The notes: generated from the letters alone by a model not told the origin. 64,000 nucleotides of DNA from Hyphomicrobiales bacterium (GCA_013911885.1 JACESI010000008.1:91768-155767), one strand, 5' to 3'. Positions 1 to 9,208 are shown, numbered from the stretch's first letter. Numbers and translations: made by a program.

Positions 1-2
1 AG

Positions 3-938
3 ATCGCGTCGATTGCCGGATCAAAGGAAATCATACCGACGCGACTCAATTTCGTTGATATTGCGGGTCTTGTCCGCGGTGCTTCCAAGGGCGAGGGGCT
101 CGGCAACCAGTTTCTCGCCAATATCCGCGAGGTAGACGCAATTGCCCACGTGCTGCGCTGTTTCGAAGATGACGACATCACCCATGTCGAGGGGCGGATC
201 GACCCGATTGCGGATGCGGAGACGGTCGAGACCGAGCTGATGATTTCCGACCTTGAAAGCGTTGAGCGGCGGATTGTCAACGTGCGCAAGCGCGCGACCG
301 GCAAGGACAAGGAAGCAATGGCGCAGGTGCCGATCATGGAGGCTGTGCTCAAGCTGCTTCAGGATGGAAAACCCGCCCGCCTGGTCGAAATCAGCGCGGA
401 AGAGCGCCCGATCTTCATGGCGATGCAGCTTCTGACTTCGAAGCCCATCCTTTATGTCGCCAATGTCGATGAGGCGAGTGCGGCAAGCGGCAATGATTTT
501 TCCGCGCGGGTCGAAAAAATGGCTGAGGCGCAGGGCGCGAAGTCGGTCACGATTTCCGCCGAAATCGAGTCGGAGATTGCTCAGCTCGATCCAGCCGAGC
601 AGGCCGAATATCTCGAGACCCTCGGTCTCAGCGAACCGGGACTCGACCGGCTGATCCGGCGCGGCTATGAGCTTCTTCAGCTTCAGACATATTTCACCGC
701 CGGACCGAAGGAAACCAGAGCCTGGACGATCACGGCAGGCACCAAGGCTCCGCAGGCGGCGGGCGTCATTCATACGGATTTCGAGAAGGGCTTCATCCGC
801 GCGCAGACGATTGCCTATAGCGACTATATTCAGCTTGGCGGCGAGGTTCCCGCGAAAGAGGCAGGCAAGGCGCGCGACGAGGGCAAGGAATATGTCGTCG
901 CCGATGGTGACATCATGCTTTTCAAGTTCAACAACTAG
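3..938 (+). CDS. ychF: redox-regulated ATPase YchF (3' part, start outside window)
   Basis: C-terminal 311 codons of the OBG-family ATPase YchF. The reading frame is open from the left edge; the first visible residues contain the switch region [20 protein letters not shown], typical of YchF, in which the usual GTPase specificity is replaced by ATP preference. The C-terminus shows the TGS domain ([15 protein letters not shown], then the segment ending in [11 protein letters not shown]), which is the normal YchF end. YchF binds ribosomes and has a role in stress and translation control. A GTG inside the gene (position 150) is not the start. The stop codon abuts the GTG of the next gene, so the two are probably translated from one message. 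Confidence 0.95.
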   Translation: MASIAGSKEIIPTRLNFVDIAGLVRGASKGEGLGNQFLANIREVDAIAHVLRCFEDDDITHVEGRIDPIADAETVETELMISDLESVERRIVNVRKRATGKDKEAMAQVPIMEAVLKLLQDGKPARLVEISAEERPIFMAMQLLTSKPILYVANVDEASAASGNDFSARVEKMAEAQGAKSVTISAEIESEIAQLDPAEQAEYLETLGLSEPGLDRLIRRGYELLQLQTYFTAGPKETRAWTITAGTKAPQAAGVIHTDFEKGFIRAQTIAYSDYIQLGGEVPAKEAGKARDEGKEYVVADGDIMLFKFNN

Positions 939-1589
939 GTGTGCGCCGTGGTTGACCCGCAGCTTGAAAAGATCGGTGGCAAATCGCTCCTCTTCGTGAT
1001 GGCGGTTCCTATGGAATATGGTGCGGCGCTGAAGGCGCGTATCGTGCCGCTGATGTGCGGGGTCGGTCCGGTGGAAGCAGCTCTCTCGATGGGGCGTGCG
1101 CTTCAGCAGCTCGCGCAAGGCGCCCAATTGCCCGATCTCATCGTCTCGCTCGGCTCCGCCGGTTCCGCGCGCCTCGAACAAGGCGAAATCTATCAGGCGG
1201 CGAGCGTTTCCTACCGTGATATTGATGCTTCGCCCCTTGGTTTCACCAAGGGCGTGACACCGTTTCTCGATCACCCGGTCGAAATCCCGCTGTTCTGCCC
1301 TTATGCGGACCTGCCGAAGGCGCGGCTTTCCTCCGGCGGCAATATCGTCTCTGGCGATGCATACCGTCAGATCGATGCCGATATGGTCGATATGGAGACT
1401 TTCGCGATCAAGCGCGCGGCTGATGTTTTCGGCGTTCCGCTGCTTGGCCTTCGCGGAATTTCAGATGGCCGCGAGCCGCTTTCCAAATATGAGGACTGGA
1501 CCGCCTATCTCAGCGATATCGACGTCAAGCTTGCAGGCGTGATTGATCAGCTTGAGGCTGTGCTTGTCTCATCGCATGCTGCGACATAA
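939..1589 (+). CDS. mtnN: 5'-methylthioadenosine/S-adenosylhomocysteine nucleosidase
   Basis: Cleaves adenine from MTA and SAH, so it recycles the by-product of spermidine synthesis and methylation. 216 aa, a little shorter than the E. coli enzyme. The catalytic acids are recognisable: E26 in PMEYGAA, E153 in DMETFAI and D176 in RGISDG. The glycine-rich LGSAGS segment fits the PNP/UDP phosphorylase fold. The GTG at 939 follows the ychF stop directly; a second GTG at 948 is an alternative. The 3' end overlaps the convergent ychJ-like gene by about 40 bp. The polyamine genes speE/speD lie about 48 kb away in the same window but are not linked to it. Confidence 0.88.
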   Translation: MCAVVDPQLEKIGGKSLLFVMAVPMEYGAALKARIVPLMCGVGPVEAALSMGRALQQLAQGAQLPDLIVSLGSAGSARLEQGEIYQAASVSYRDIDASPLGFTKGVTPFLDHPVEIPLFCPYADLPKARLSSGGNIVSGDAYRQIDADMVDMETFAIKRAADVFGVPLLGLRGISDGREPLSKYEDWTAYLSDIDVKLAGVIDQLEAVLVSSHAAT

Positions 1590-1954
1590 TACCAGCGCCC
1601 CTGTTTCTTTCTGAATTCGCTCTTTTCACGTTGGCGGTGGAGTGCCCCTGCATGAAGCGAGGTCGCAACGAAAGTGACTGTGCCAGTCGTATCATTCCGA
1701 AGGCCTGCTTCGGTCGCGAGAATTGCAAGACCAAGCCAGGTGCTGTTTTTGGATCGGGCGCTATAGCCCGCATCATCGAAATCGCGCTGGAATTTCGGCC
1801 AGGTTGTCGCTTTCAGATAGTCTATCCGGCCGGTCGCGAAAGCCGCATAACGTGAGCGCATGAGGGCTTCTGCCGTTTCCGGAAGGGCCGTCTGCGCGTG
1901 GAAAGGGCCACAGCAGGCGGTATAATCCAGCTTCGATCCGCAGGGACAAATCAT
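1547..1954 (-). CDS. YchJ family protein (UPF0225, SEC-C motif)
   Basis: 135 aa. The N-terminus reads CPCGSKLDYTACCGPF, a SEC-C-type zinc motif (CPCGS...CC) as in E. coli YchJ, followed by the family segment TAEALMRSRYAAFATG and an NTF2-like core with WLGLAIL and GRWYYV. The family is widespread but has no firmly established function; zinc binding is inferred from the cysteines. Its stop lies inside the 3' end of the convergent mtnN gene. The pth stop is 10 bp upstream on the same strand, so it may be the last gene of a rplY-pth-ychJ unit. Confidence 0.85.
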   Translation of the reverse strand: MICPCGSKLDYTACCGPFHAQTALPETAEALMRSRYAAFATGRIDYLKATTWPKFQRDFDDAGYSARSKNSTWLGLAILATEAGLRNDTTGTVTFVATSLHAGALHRQREKSEFRKKQGRWYYVAACDETSTASS

Positions 1955-1964
1955 GACCGGCGGC

Positions 1965-2720
1965 TCATGTGTCGTTGCCCTTATCCTTGCCGCCGAACAG
2001 TTTCTTTAAAATGTCCGCCATGGGGCCGGTCGTTGGCATGGCTTTGCGGGATGGTGCCGGGCTTTGTGAACGGGCCTGACGGATGTGGCTTTGCGGTTTA
2101 TTTTCATGACCTGCCGCCCGGTTGGTCTGGCCGCGGGCGCCCGGCGGTTCGTTCGAATTCAGTTTCAAAGCAAGTTTGGTGGTAAAATTCACGTCCTCGC
2201 CGCGGGCAAGCGTGTCACAGGAAAGCGCAACCGCCTCCAACAGGGGTTCGAGCCAGACAGCATCTGCTTTCGCGAAATCGCTGAGGACATAATTGGAGAC
2301 AAGGGCCTTGTCACCCGGATGGCCAATGCCGAGGCGAACACGGCGATAAGCCGTGCCGATATGCGCGTCCATCGATTTGATGCCGTTGTGGCCGCCGGAG
2401 CCGCCGCCAGTCTTGAGGCGCACCTTGCCCGGCGCGAGGTCTAGCTCATCATGGATGACGACAATGTCGGGCGGGTCGATCTTGTAGAAGCTGCACACTT
2501 CCTGAACCGACCGGCCGGATTCATTCATGAATGTTGCCGGTTTGAGAAGAAGGGTCTTCACACCCACCAGGGTGCCTTCGGAAATCTCGCCGCGAAACTT
2601 TTTGCGAAAGGCCGGAAAGTCATGGCGGCGGTGTATCGCATCCACCGCCATGAAGCCGATATTGTGCCGGTTATCGGCATATTGAGCGCCCGGATTGCCC
2701 AGTCCTACAATGAGAAACAT
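1965..2720 (-). CDS. pth: peptidyl-tRNA hydrolase with C-terminal extension
   Basis: Releases tRNA from peptidyl-tRNA that drops off the ribosome. The core contains GLGNPG at the N-terminus, catalytic H19 in NRHNIGF, N66 in FMNESG, D91 in HDELDL and N112 in GGHNGIKS, all conserved in Pth. At 251 aa it is longer than the usual 190-200: after about residue 190 there is a polar, low-complexity tail rich in Q, S, P and R ending in a lysine-rich segment. Such tails are known in rhizobial Pth proteins. It lies 30 bp downstream of rplY on the same strand, the normal order in this group. Confidence 0.95.
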   Translation of the reverse strand: MFLIVGLGNPGAQYADNRHNIGFMAVDAIHRRHDFPAFRKKFRGEISEGTLVGVKTLLLKPATFMNESGRSVQEVCSFYKIDPPDIVVIHDELDLAPGKVRLKTGGGSGGHNGIKSMDAHIGTAYRRVRLGIGHPGDKALVSNYVLSDFAKADAVWLEPLLEAVALSCDTLARGEDVNFTTKLALKLNSNEPPGARGQTNRAAGHENKPQSHIRQARSQSPAPSRKAMPTTGPMADILKKLFGGKDKGNDT

Positions 2721-2750
2721 GGATCACTCCCAAGCCGTTGCGGTGGACAT

Positions 2751-3362
2751 TCAGCCCTTGCCGTCTGCTTCCGCGCCCTCACCCTTCAGGTCTTCGCGGA
2801 TGCCGGCTGGCGTTGCGATGGTCGCGATGGTGAAATCACGGTCCGTGATGATCGGCTTGACGCCTTCAGGCAACGAAATATTCGAAATATGGATACCGTC
2901 CCCCAGTTCGAGACCTTTAAGATCGGCCACGATATGTTCCGGAATCTGGTCAGCCGGGCATTCGAGTTCGACCGTGTGGCGCACGATGTTGAGAACACCA
3001 CCACGTTTCAGACCTGGCGAGGCTTCTTCATTTTCGAAGATCACCGGCACTTCAACCGTCAGCATCGACCCTTTGGTTACGCGCAGGAAATCGACATGGA
3101 TCAGGAAATCCTTGATCGGGTCCAGTGCATAGTCTTTCGGGATCACGCGTATTTTTTCGCCGTTCACGTCGATCGTTGCAATGGTCGACATGAAGCCGCC
3201 ACCGTGCAGTTTGAGGAAGGCTTCCTTATAGTCGATGGCGATCGGGAGAGGAGGCTGTTTTGCGCCGTAGATCACGGCCGGGATTTTCTTTTCCCGACGC
3301 AATGCACGAGCGGCCCCCTTGCCAACCCGGTCGCGCACCGTTGCTGTGAGTTCATAGCTCAT
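2751..3362 (-). CDS. rplY: 50S ribosomal protein L25/general stress protein Ctc
   Basis: 203 aa, the long (Ctc-type) form of L25 that binds 5S rRNA: an N-terminal L25 domain ([21 protein letters not shown]) followed by the C-terminal TL5/Ctc beta domain ([20 protein letters not shown]). The end is acidic and disordered (EGAEADGKG). It stands between prs and pth on the minus strand. The 170 bp separating it from the prs stop probably hold its own promoter, though I cannot point to a convincing one. Confidence 0.95.
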   Translation of the reverse strand: MSYELTATVRDRVGKGAARALRREKKIPAVIYGAKQPPLPIAIDYKEAFLKLHGGGFMSTIATIDVNGEKIRVIPKDYALDPIKDFLIHVDFLRVTKGSMLTVEVPVIFENEEASPGLKRGGVLNIVRHTVELECPADQIPEHIVADLKGLELGDGIHISNISLPEGVKPIITDRDFTIATIATPAGIREDLKGEGAEADGKG

Positions 3363-3536
3363 CGGTACACTCCAAATTGTCTGGTTTCATTCACGGTGCG
3401 CCCTTGTGAACGCGCCGTCTGCCGGTTCCTCCAGGGGTGAACAACGGCTCGCGCCTTATAGGCGATGGGTCCGGCGATTGCAATCCTCAGCGGCCAGTTC
3501 GGTAATCATCGACGCAAAACAGCGAAAAAGCCGCGT

Positions 3537-4469
3537 CTATTTGAAAAGCGAGCTGATCGACTGTTCCTTGGCGGTGCGGTGGATCGCTTCGCCGAGCAGC
3601 GGTGCGAGCGAGATCACGCGAATATTGCGCGCGCCGAGGACCGCCTCTGTCGGCTCGATCGAATTGGTGATCGCAAGTTCCTTGAGGGCTGATTTTCCGA
3701 TCCGTGCCGCCGCGCCGCCGGACAGGACACCATGGGTAATATAGGCCGTGACCGATGCAGCGCCTTTGGCAAGCAGCGCTTCCGCCGCATTGCAAAGCGT
3801 GCCGCCTGAATCGACAATGTCATCAACGAGGAGGCAGTCATAGCCTTCCACTTCACCGATGATGTTCATCACCTCGGATTCGCCCGCACGTTCGCGGCGC
3901 TTGTCGACGATGGCGAGCGGAACGTCGAGGCGTTTCGCAAGGGCACGGGCGCGCACCACGCCGCCGACATCCGGTGAAATCACCATCGCCTTGTCGGTGT
4001 CATAACGTTCGATAATATCGCGGGCGAAAACCGGTGCGGCAAAAAGGTTGTCGGTCGGAATGTCGAAGAAGCCCTGGATCTGTCCGGCATGAAGGTCAAG
4101 GGTCAGCACCCGGTGGGCACCCGCTTCAACGATAAGATTGGCGACGAGCTTCGCAGAGATCGGCGTGCGACCCGATGTTCGGCGGTCTTGACGCGCATAG
4201 CCGAAATAGGGAATGACGGCGGTGATGCGTTTTGCCGACGAGCGGCGCATCGCATCGCACAGAATGAGCAGTTCCATCAGGTTGTCATTGGCGGGATAAC
4301 TCGTCGACTGGACGATGAAAACATCCTGTCCACGGACATTGTCCTGCACCTCGACAAAGATTTCCTGATCCGCGAAGCGGCGCACGTCGCATCCGATGAG
4401 TTCGGTGTCGAGATATTTGCAAATATCGGCAGCGAGCGTGCGGTTGGCGTTTCCACAGACAATCTTCAT
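3537..4469 (-). CDS. prs: ribose-phosphate pyrophosphokinase
   Basis: Makes PRPP from ribose 5-phosphate and ATP, feeding purine, pyrimidine, histidine, tryptophan and NAD synthesis. 310 aa, normal length. Recognisable: [19 protein letters not shown] near the N-terminus, the ATP-binding/flexible-loop region YARQDR, and the PRPP-binding loop [13 protein letters not shown] at 4469 is the first sensible start. The 186 bp upstream of it, to the end of the M24 gene, are non-coding. Confidence 0.97.
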   Translation of the reverse strand: MKIVCGNANRTLAADICKYLDTELIGCDVRRFADQEIFVEVQDNVRGQDVFIVQSTSYPANDNLMELLILCDAMRRSSAKRITAVIPYFGYARQDRRTSGRTPISAKLVANLIVEAGAHRVLTLDLHAGQIQGFFDIPTDNLFAAPVFARDIIERYDTDKAMVISPDVGGVVRARALAKRLDVPLAIVDKRRERAGESEVMNIIGEVEGYDCLLVDDIVDSGGTLCNAAEALLAKGAASVTAYITHGVLSGGAAARIGKSALKELAITNSIEPTEAVLGARNIRVISLAPLLGEAIHRTAKEQSISSLFK

Positions 4470-4655
4470 GAAGGTGAACTCACTTTGGCAGAAGGCGCGC
4501 GGTCAGGCGCTGGTGCGGACGGGCAATGCCGGCGTTTAACCATGCACCGCGAGGCCTGTAAACTGTGGAATGGCGCTTGCCTGTCATAATTCTGCCATTC
4601 GGCAAAAATGTCCCCAACCCCAACCAGAAAACCAATATCCGCTTACAGCCCCTTG

Positions 4656-5807
4656 TCAGCGCACAACCAGATCGAGCGGCAGGCGGGAAAGATCTTCCGG
4701 CCCATCGGCAGTGGTAAGATAAGTACGGCCGAGCGTCATCGCCGTACTGGTCTCGGAATCCATCAGGATCATATGGGCAAAAAGCACCATGTTCTCCTCG
4801 ATGACAACCGGATTGTCGCGGTAGAACATCGGTGTGTCCATCCAGGACGGCGTGAAACGCGCGCCGAGCGAATAACCGCAGGCATTGAGGCGGTGAGCGG
4901 CAAGACCATGGCTTTCGATAACGCGGGCATGGGCGTCGAAGACTTCGCCGAAAGTCTTGCCGACCTGCATCGTCTCACGGCAGGCAAGCAGTGCCTCGCG
5001 CGCGGCGGCGTAAAGTTCGGCATGGCGCAGGCTCGCCCGGCCGATCGGAATCGTCTGCATATAGGCCACATGATAATGGCGGTAGATGCCGGCCCATTCG
5101 AGGGTCAGCTGATCCTCTGCGCCGAGCTTGCGGCGACCGGATTTATAGCGGCACAAAAGCGCCTCCTGTCCGGATCCGATAATGAATTCGTTACCTGGAT
5201 AATCGCCGCCACCGGTAAAGATCGCGTTGTGCATGGCAGCGAGGATTGCGCCCTCATCAGCGTCAGGCGCGGCAATGGCGAGTGCTGCCTCGAAGGCCGC
5301 ATCACCAAGCGCCGCCGCCTTGCGGATATAGGCGATTTCAGCAGGCGATTTTGTCATGCGCAGATGCGCCACGACTTCGGACGCATCTTCAAGTTTTGCA
5401 AAGGTGCGCAGCGCCGTATCAAGCAGGCGGCAATTCGCGCCGTTGAGGCCGTGGGTATTGTATTCGATGCCGATTTTCGCGCCGAGCAACCCTTCCTCAT
5501 CAAGAAGATCGCGCAGCTCGTTTGCCGGGTTCACGCCAGCGCGGTCGATCCAGATGCGGATATCCTCAATGATCGAGGTCAGTCTCGCCTGTCTGAGATC
5601 GGCCGATCGGGTGAGCAGGATCATCGAGCCGTCGCGCTTGACAACCAGCGACTGGAAAAAGCAGAAGCCGAACGTATCATAGCCGGTCAGCCAATACATG
5701 CTTTCCTGAGCGAAGAGGAGCATGGCATCAAGATTGTTTGCGCTCATCTCGGCCTGAAGCAGCGCCATGCGGGCGTCAAATTCGTCTTTATCGAAATGGA
5801 GAGCCAT
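4656..5807 (-). CDS. M24 family (creatinase/aminopeptidase-fold) protein lacking the usual metal ligands
   Basis: 383 aa with the two-domain layout of the family: an N-terminal creatinase-like domain (about residues 1-140) and a pita-bread catalytic domain (150-383). Metal-dependent M24 peptidases carry an aspartate near the start of the domain and a second one a few residues on; here the matching stretch (residues 236-251, LEWAGIYRHYHVAYMQ) has E then H/Y in those places. This is the pattern of creatinase-type, metal-free members such as ectoine hydrolase, so an amidinohydrolase or ectoine-type hydrolase activity is more likely than Xaa-Pro peptidase. No ectoine gene is adjacent, so the substrate is open. 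It ends 19 bp before the pgeF stop region and may follow that operon. Confidence 0.75.
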   Translation of the reverse strand: MALHFDKDEFDARMALLQAEMSANNLDAMLLFAQESMYWLTGYDTFGFCFFQSLVVKRDGSMILLTRSADLRQARLTSIIEDIRIWIDRAGVNPANELRDLLDEEGLLGAKIGIEYNTHGLNGANCRLLDTALRTFAKLEDASEVVAHLRMTKSPAEIAYIRKAAALGDAAFEAALAIAAPDADEGAILAAMHNAIFTGGGDYPGNEFIIGSGQEALLCRYKSGRRKLGAEDQLTLEWAGIYRHYHVAYMQTIPIGRASLRHAELYAAAREALLACRETMQVGKTFGEVFDAHARVIESHGLAAHRLNACGYSLGARFTPSWMDTPMFYRDNPVVIEENMVLFAHMILMDSETSTAMTLGRTYLTTADGPEDLSRLPLDLVVR

Positions 5808-5826
5808 GATCTTACCTCTTCAGTCT

Positions 5827-6612
5827 TTAGTTTCTAAGTACAATCGCGCTGAGCAGGCGCCCATAATCCGGTTCGGCGCGGTGTGTGGTGCGGCGATAGG
5901 AATAAAAGCGGGTTTCGTCGTCATAAGTGTCGAGATCGAGTTTGCCCGTCTGCCCGACACCCGCCGCCGCTAAACGGTCGGTGATATAAGACGGCAGATC
6001 AAAAAGGGCGTGACCCGCCCGTGCAGAGGGAATCAGATAGCGCATGTTTTCTCCGGAGAGTGCCGTCAGGGCGGCCACGAATTCCGGCCCAACCTCATAG
6101 GATTTCTGCGCAATGGTGGGGCCGAGAATGGCGGTCACATTCGCCCGATCCGCGCCAAGCTTTTCCATCGCCGTGAGGGTGTTTTCAAGAACGCCGCCCG
6201 TCGCACCGCGCCAGCCCGCATGGGCAGCGCCGATGACACCGGCTTTTGGATCTGCAAAAAGCACGGGTCCGCAATCGGCGGTCGCAATGCCGATCATCAC
6301 ACCCCGACGCTTTGTCACCATCGCGTCGGCTTTCGGGCCGGACCCCGGCTGCCAGACCTCGTCCACAGTCACGACATCGGGTGAGTGGATCTGATAGACG
6401 GTCGCGAGCCGGTCCGGCGCAACGGCAAGATCAGCCGCGCAGCGCGCGCGATTTTCAAGGACCGCATCTTTGGCATCATCCGAGCCAAGGCCGACATTCC
6501 GGCTTGCATAAAGCCCGCCCGAGATTCCGCCCTTACGGGTGAAATATGCGTGGTCGATGCCTGATAAGGCCGACAAAGCGTCTGCCTTGATAAAGGGGGT
6601 CTCAAAAACCAT
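5827..6612 (-). CDS. pgeF: peptidoglycan editing factor PgeF / purine nucleoside phosphorylase YfiH family
   Basis: 261 aa. YfiH/PgeF (formerly called multicopper polyphenol oxidase, laccase domain) proteins have been assigned purine nucleoside phosphorylase activity and a part in preventing L-Ser misincorporation into peptidoglycan. The zinc-type ligands are present: H in VYQIHSPD, C in TADCGPVL and H in AAHAGWRG. N-terminal HAYFTRKGGISGG is the family signature. Its ATG overlaps the end of the MidA-family gene by 11 bp, indicating translational coupling in the lgt-MidA-pgeF cluster common in Hyphomicrobiales. Confidence 0.93.
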   Translation of the reverse strand: MVFETPFIKADALSALSGIDHAYFTRKGGISGGLYASRNVGLGSDDAKDAVLENRARCAADLAVAPDRLATVYQIHSPDVVTVDEVWQPGSGPKADAMVTKRRGVMIGIATADCGPVLFADPKAGVIGAAHAGWRGATGGVLENTLTAMEKLGADRANVTAILGPTIAQKSYEVGPEFVAALTALSGENMRYLIPSARAGHALFDLPSYITDRLAAAGVGQTGKLDLDTYDDETRFYSYRRTTHRAEPDYGRLLSAIVLRN

Positions 6613-7669
6613 GAGGGACGGTGCCGCGCCGCGTGATTGCCATTACCTTGAATAGGTTCCCCATTTTTTCCGGCGCCGCAAGACGCTCGACATCGATTTG
6701 AATTTTTTCCTGCTCGGCCGCCGACAGTCCCGCGCCGAGCTTTCCCGCCCGTTCGAGCATGCCCATCGAAACCAGAAACGCGCCCTGGTTCGTCATTCTA
6801 ACGGCCAATTGTGCTTTTTCCGCGATACCGCAAAGCGCTGCAAAATCAACATGTGCCGTCAGATCCGCCTCACCAGGTCTCGCGAGCGGATCAACGAAGC
6901 GGTGTTGCCGAACGGCCTGAAATGTATCGCCGAAACCGCTCTCCAGATGGCCGTAATCAATCAAAAGCGCCGCGCCGCCGATTTTTGAAATATGCTCGGC
7001 AATGCGTTCGACGACATGGCGCGCGGTGGCATTTTCCTCGAAGACCGCGCCTTCATAAGGTTGCATGCCGGGCAGGTGTTCTGGTATGGCGGAGCGCAGG
7101 CCCCAGTGCAATTCATCCGCCCTGGAACAGCCGACCACCCGCTCGCCCCAGCGCGCGCCATCAAATTGATATTGCCGGATCGGCAGGGCATCAAGAAATT
7201 CATTGGCAATCAGGATGATGGGCAGGCGGCCGAGGTCATCAAGTGTTTCCTGAAAGAAGAGCGGTGTTTCAAAGGGTGCGAGCGCTGCTTTTTGCCGCTC
7301 GCGCAGGGCGGGGCTGATTTCGACAAGGCGCAGCGTCATGGCGTTCATCATGTCGGGCGCAAGCTTTGTAATGGTGCGCAGGCAATCGGCTGCGAGCGTG
7401 CCGCGACCAGGCCCTGCCTCCACCAGCGAAAAGGCCGCAGGCGCGCCGAGTTTGCGCCAGATATCGAGCGCCCAGATGCCGATCATTTCCCCGAAGAGCT
7501 GGCTGATTTCCGGCGCGGTGATGAAATCGCCATCGCGGCCGAAGGGTGGTTTTTTAACATAATAGCCATCCGCCGGATCGGTCAGGCAATGGCGCATATA
7601 GGTTGCGACATCCATCGGCCCCTCCGTTGCGATGAGGCGCTTTAGTCGCCGCAACAGGCTGTCTGTCAT
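6602..7669 (-). CDS. class I SAM-dependent methyltransferase, MidA/NDUFAF7 family
   Basis: 355 aa. The SAM-binding glycine motif is VEAGPGRGTLAAD; the N-terminal DGYYVKKPPFGRDGDFITAPE is a hallmark of the MidA/NDUFAF7 (DUF185) family. The mitochondrial homologue methylates an arginine of a complex I subunit during assembly; the bacterial role is inferred from that. The ATG overlaps the lgt stop by 4 bp (ATGA type) and its own 3' end overlaps pgeF, so the three are one operon. Confidence 0.9.
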   Translation of the reverse strand: MTDSLLRRLKRLIATEGPMDVATYMRHCLTDPADGYYVKKPPFGRDGDFITAPEISQLFGEMIGIWALDIWRKLGAPAAFSLVEAGPGRGTLAADCLRTITKLAPDMMNAMTLRLVEISPALRERQKAALAPFETPLFFQETLDDLGRLPIILIANEFLDALPIRQYQFDGARWGERVVGCSRADELHWGLRSAIPEHLPGMQPYEGAVFEENATARHVVERIAEHISKIGGAALLIDYGHLESGFGDTFQAVRQHRFVDPLARPGEADLTAHVDFAALCGIAEKAQLAVRMTNQGAFLVSMGMLERAGKLGAGLSAAEQEKIQIDVERLAAPEKMGNLFKVMAITRRGTVPHGF

Positions 7670-8487
7670 CGGGCTTTTTTCGACACGGCGACAAGGGCAA
7701 TGCCACCGATCAGAACGGGCAGCGACAGGATCATGCCCATGGTGACAAAGCCGCCGAAGAGATAGCCAAGCTGCGCATCCGGCTCGCGGAAAAACTCGAC
7801 GCCGATACGCGCAAGCCCATAACCGATACCGAAGATGCCGGCGACGAACCCGGGGCGGGCAAGGGTCTGGCGATGATGGGTGAGAATGCGGATCACGAGC
7901 CAGAGAAGAATGCCTTCCAGGGCGGCCTCATAGAGCTGGCTCGGGTGCCGCGGCAGATCGCCCGCACCGGGAAACACCATCGCCCATGGAACATCGCTTA
8001 CCCGACCCCACAATTCACCGTTGACGAAATTCGCGACCCTGCCAAAGAAAATCCCGAATGGGGCGGCTGCCGCCATGATATCGGCAAAGGACAAGGCATT
8101 GAGGTGCTTTATCCGGCTGTAGGCGATGATTGCGGCAATGACGCCCAGAAGACCACCGTGAAACGACATGCCGCCATTCCAGACCTTGAGGATTTCTGAC
8201 GGATTCTCCAGGTAAAACGCGCTATTGTAGAAAAGCACAAAGCCGAGACGCCCGCCGACAATGACGCCGAGACCGGCCCAAAGCAGGAAATCATCCATGT
8301 GCTCAGCCGTGATCTGCGTGCCCTTTGGTGCCCAGAGCCGCTCTGTCCGGCAGATGCGTTTGGCATAGGCATAACCCAGTATCAGCCCCACGACATAAGC
8401 AAGACCGTACCATCGGATGACCAGCGGACCGATCTCAACGGCGACCGGGTCAATCACGGGAAAGGGCAGGACAAAAAGCGACATCAT
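7666..8487 (-). CDS. lgt: prolipoprotein diacylglyceryl transferase
   Basis: Inner-membrane enzyme that transfers diacylglycerol from phosphatidylglycerol to the lipobox cysteine of lipoprotein precursors. 273 aa with about seven hydrophobic segments. Family motifs present: PLVIRWYGLAYV, NGGMSFHGGLLG, and FGRVANFVNGELWGR, which contains the essential arginine and the Lgt signature. I chose the ATG at 8487 (preceded by GAAGGGA) over the TTG one codon earlier. First gene of the lgt-MidA-pgeF operon. Confidence 0.96.
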   Translation of the reverse strand: MMSLFVLPFPVIDPVAVEIGPLVIRWYGLAYVVGLILGYAYAKRICRTERLWAPKGTQITAEHMDDFLLWAGLGVIVGGRLGFVLFYNSAFYLENPSEILKVWNGGMSFHGGLLGVIAAIIAYSRIKHLNALSFADIMAAAAPFGIFFGRVANFVNGELWGRVSDVPWAMVFPGAGDLPRHPSQLYEAALEGILLWLVIRILTHHRQTLARPGFVAGIFGIGYGLARIGVEFFREPDAQLGYLFGGFVTMGMILSLPVLIGGIALVAVSKKAR

Positions 8488-8543
8488 CAAACGTTGGTCC
8501 CTTCCGGGCGATTGCCTCTCCGGGAAGAGGCTTCACATGTTCG

Positions 8544-8572
8544 TTGAATGCTTTAGACAGCTTGCTTATAGT
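8544..8572 (+). promoter_or_regulatory. predicted sigma70-type promoter of ubiK
   Basis: TTGAAT (8544-8549), 17-bp spacer, TATAGT (8567-8572), with the ATG of the next gene 27 bp on. A perfect inverted repeat (GCTTGC at 8560-8565, GCAAGC at 8576-8581) straddles the -10 box and could be an operator or merely a leader hairpin. Confidence 0.5.
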
Positions 8573-8598
8573 CTAGCAAGCAAAAACGGGGAACCAAA

Positions 8599-8874
8599 AT
8601 GAGCCAACCGACAAACCGACTGCTTGATGAGTTTGCCAAGCTGATGACCGATGTCGCCGATGTGGCGCAGGGCTTCAAGCGCGAGGCTGACAATGTTGTT
8701 AAATCCCAGCTGGAGCGTTTTCTGAGCGAACTCGACCTCGTGACGCGCGAGGATTTTGATGCCGTGAAGGCCATGGCAGCCAAAGCGCGCGAGGAAAATG
8801 AAGCTCTTTCCGTCCGCCTTGATGCACTTGAAAAGACGCTTGCAAAAAAAGCGACGGGTAGCAAATCCGCTTGA
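8599..8874 (+). CDS. ubiK: accessory factor UbiK family protein
   Basis: 91 aa, the usual size of the YqiC/BMFP family. Predicted N-terminal amphipathic helix (NRLLDEFAKLMTDVADVAQG) followed by a C-terminal coiled coil (EENEALSVRLDALEKTLAKK), the layout of UbiK, which helps the UbiJ/Ubi complex in ubiquinone synthesis and binds membranes. The motif LDLVTREDFDAVKAMA is family-typical. GGGGA lies 7 bp before the ATG. COQ9, another ubiquinone factor, is 1.8 kb downstream, which suits the role but the genes are not one operon. Confidence 0.88.
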   Translation: MSQPTNRLLDEFAKLMTDVADVAQGFKREADNVVKSQLERFLSELDLVTREDFDAVKAMAAKAREENEALSVRLDALEKTLAKKATGSKSA

Positions 8875-8883
8875 GCGAACTGC

Positions 8884-9120
8884 GAATCCGGCAGCCCGTC
8901 TTTTGGATGCAAGCGCCTCGCCTCATGACTTTGTACACATCCGAAGGGCGCGGAAACGCTAAGCCAAAGGTTAATTTCCACAGCTTGTCGGAATCCCTGC
9001 TAAAAAGCATTGGCCACGAGTCTTGCCGAATCTTATAGTGAATTTGAAATTGATTCGTGATTCCAGAGGTTTAGAAGAGTCATATTCACTGCACTTTGCG
9101 TCTCTATGCTCATGTGAATC
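8884..9120 (+). promoter_or_regulatory. GANTC-rich regulatory region before ybjN (CcrM/GcrA-type)
   Basis: The 334 bp between ubiK and ybjN hold no gene. GANTC sites start at 8884, 8991, 9018, 9028, 9052, 9059, 9077 and 9116; about one would be expected by chance. A candidate promoter TTGGCC (9010-9015), 18-bp spacer, TATAGT (9034-9039) has two GANTC sites (9018-9022, 9028-9032) inside its spacer, the arrangement described for Caulobacter promoters controlled by CcrM methylation and GcrA. The leader to the ybjN ATG would be about 165 nt. The motif positions are seen; regulation is inferred. Confidence 0.5.
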
Positions 9121-9208
9121 GGTCCTGTTGCGTTTTTAGAAAAATCACACCTTCTCCAACGTAGACCACCACCCGCATCCGGCGGGCGGGGTAGGGAACT
9201 TTCAGCCT

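Noticed and set aside
21..1274. Minus-strand open frame of 417 codons
   Set aside because: Antisense to ychF and mtnN; the composition is that of a reverse-frame shadow.
2451..3440. Plus-strand open frame of 329 codons
   Set aside because: Antisense to pth and rplY, both clearly real.
4608..5837. Plus-strand open frame of 409 codons
   Set aside because: Antisense to the M24 gene, with no family similarity.
8941..9120. Possible replication origin (AT-rich, GANTC-rich, TTTCCACAG)
   Set aside because: No cluster of DnaA boxes and no origin-associated genes nearby.
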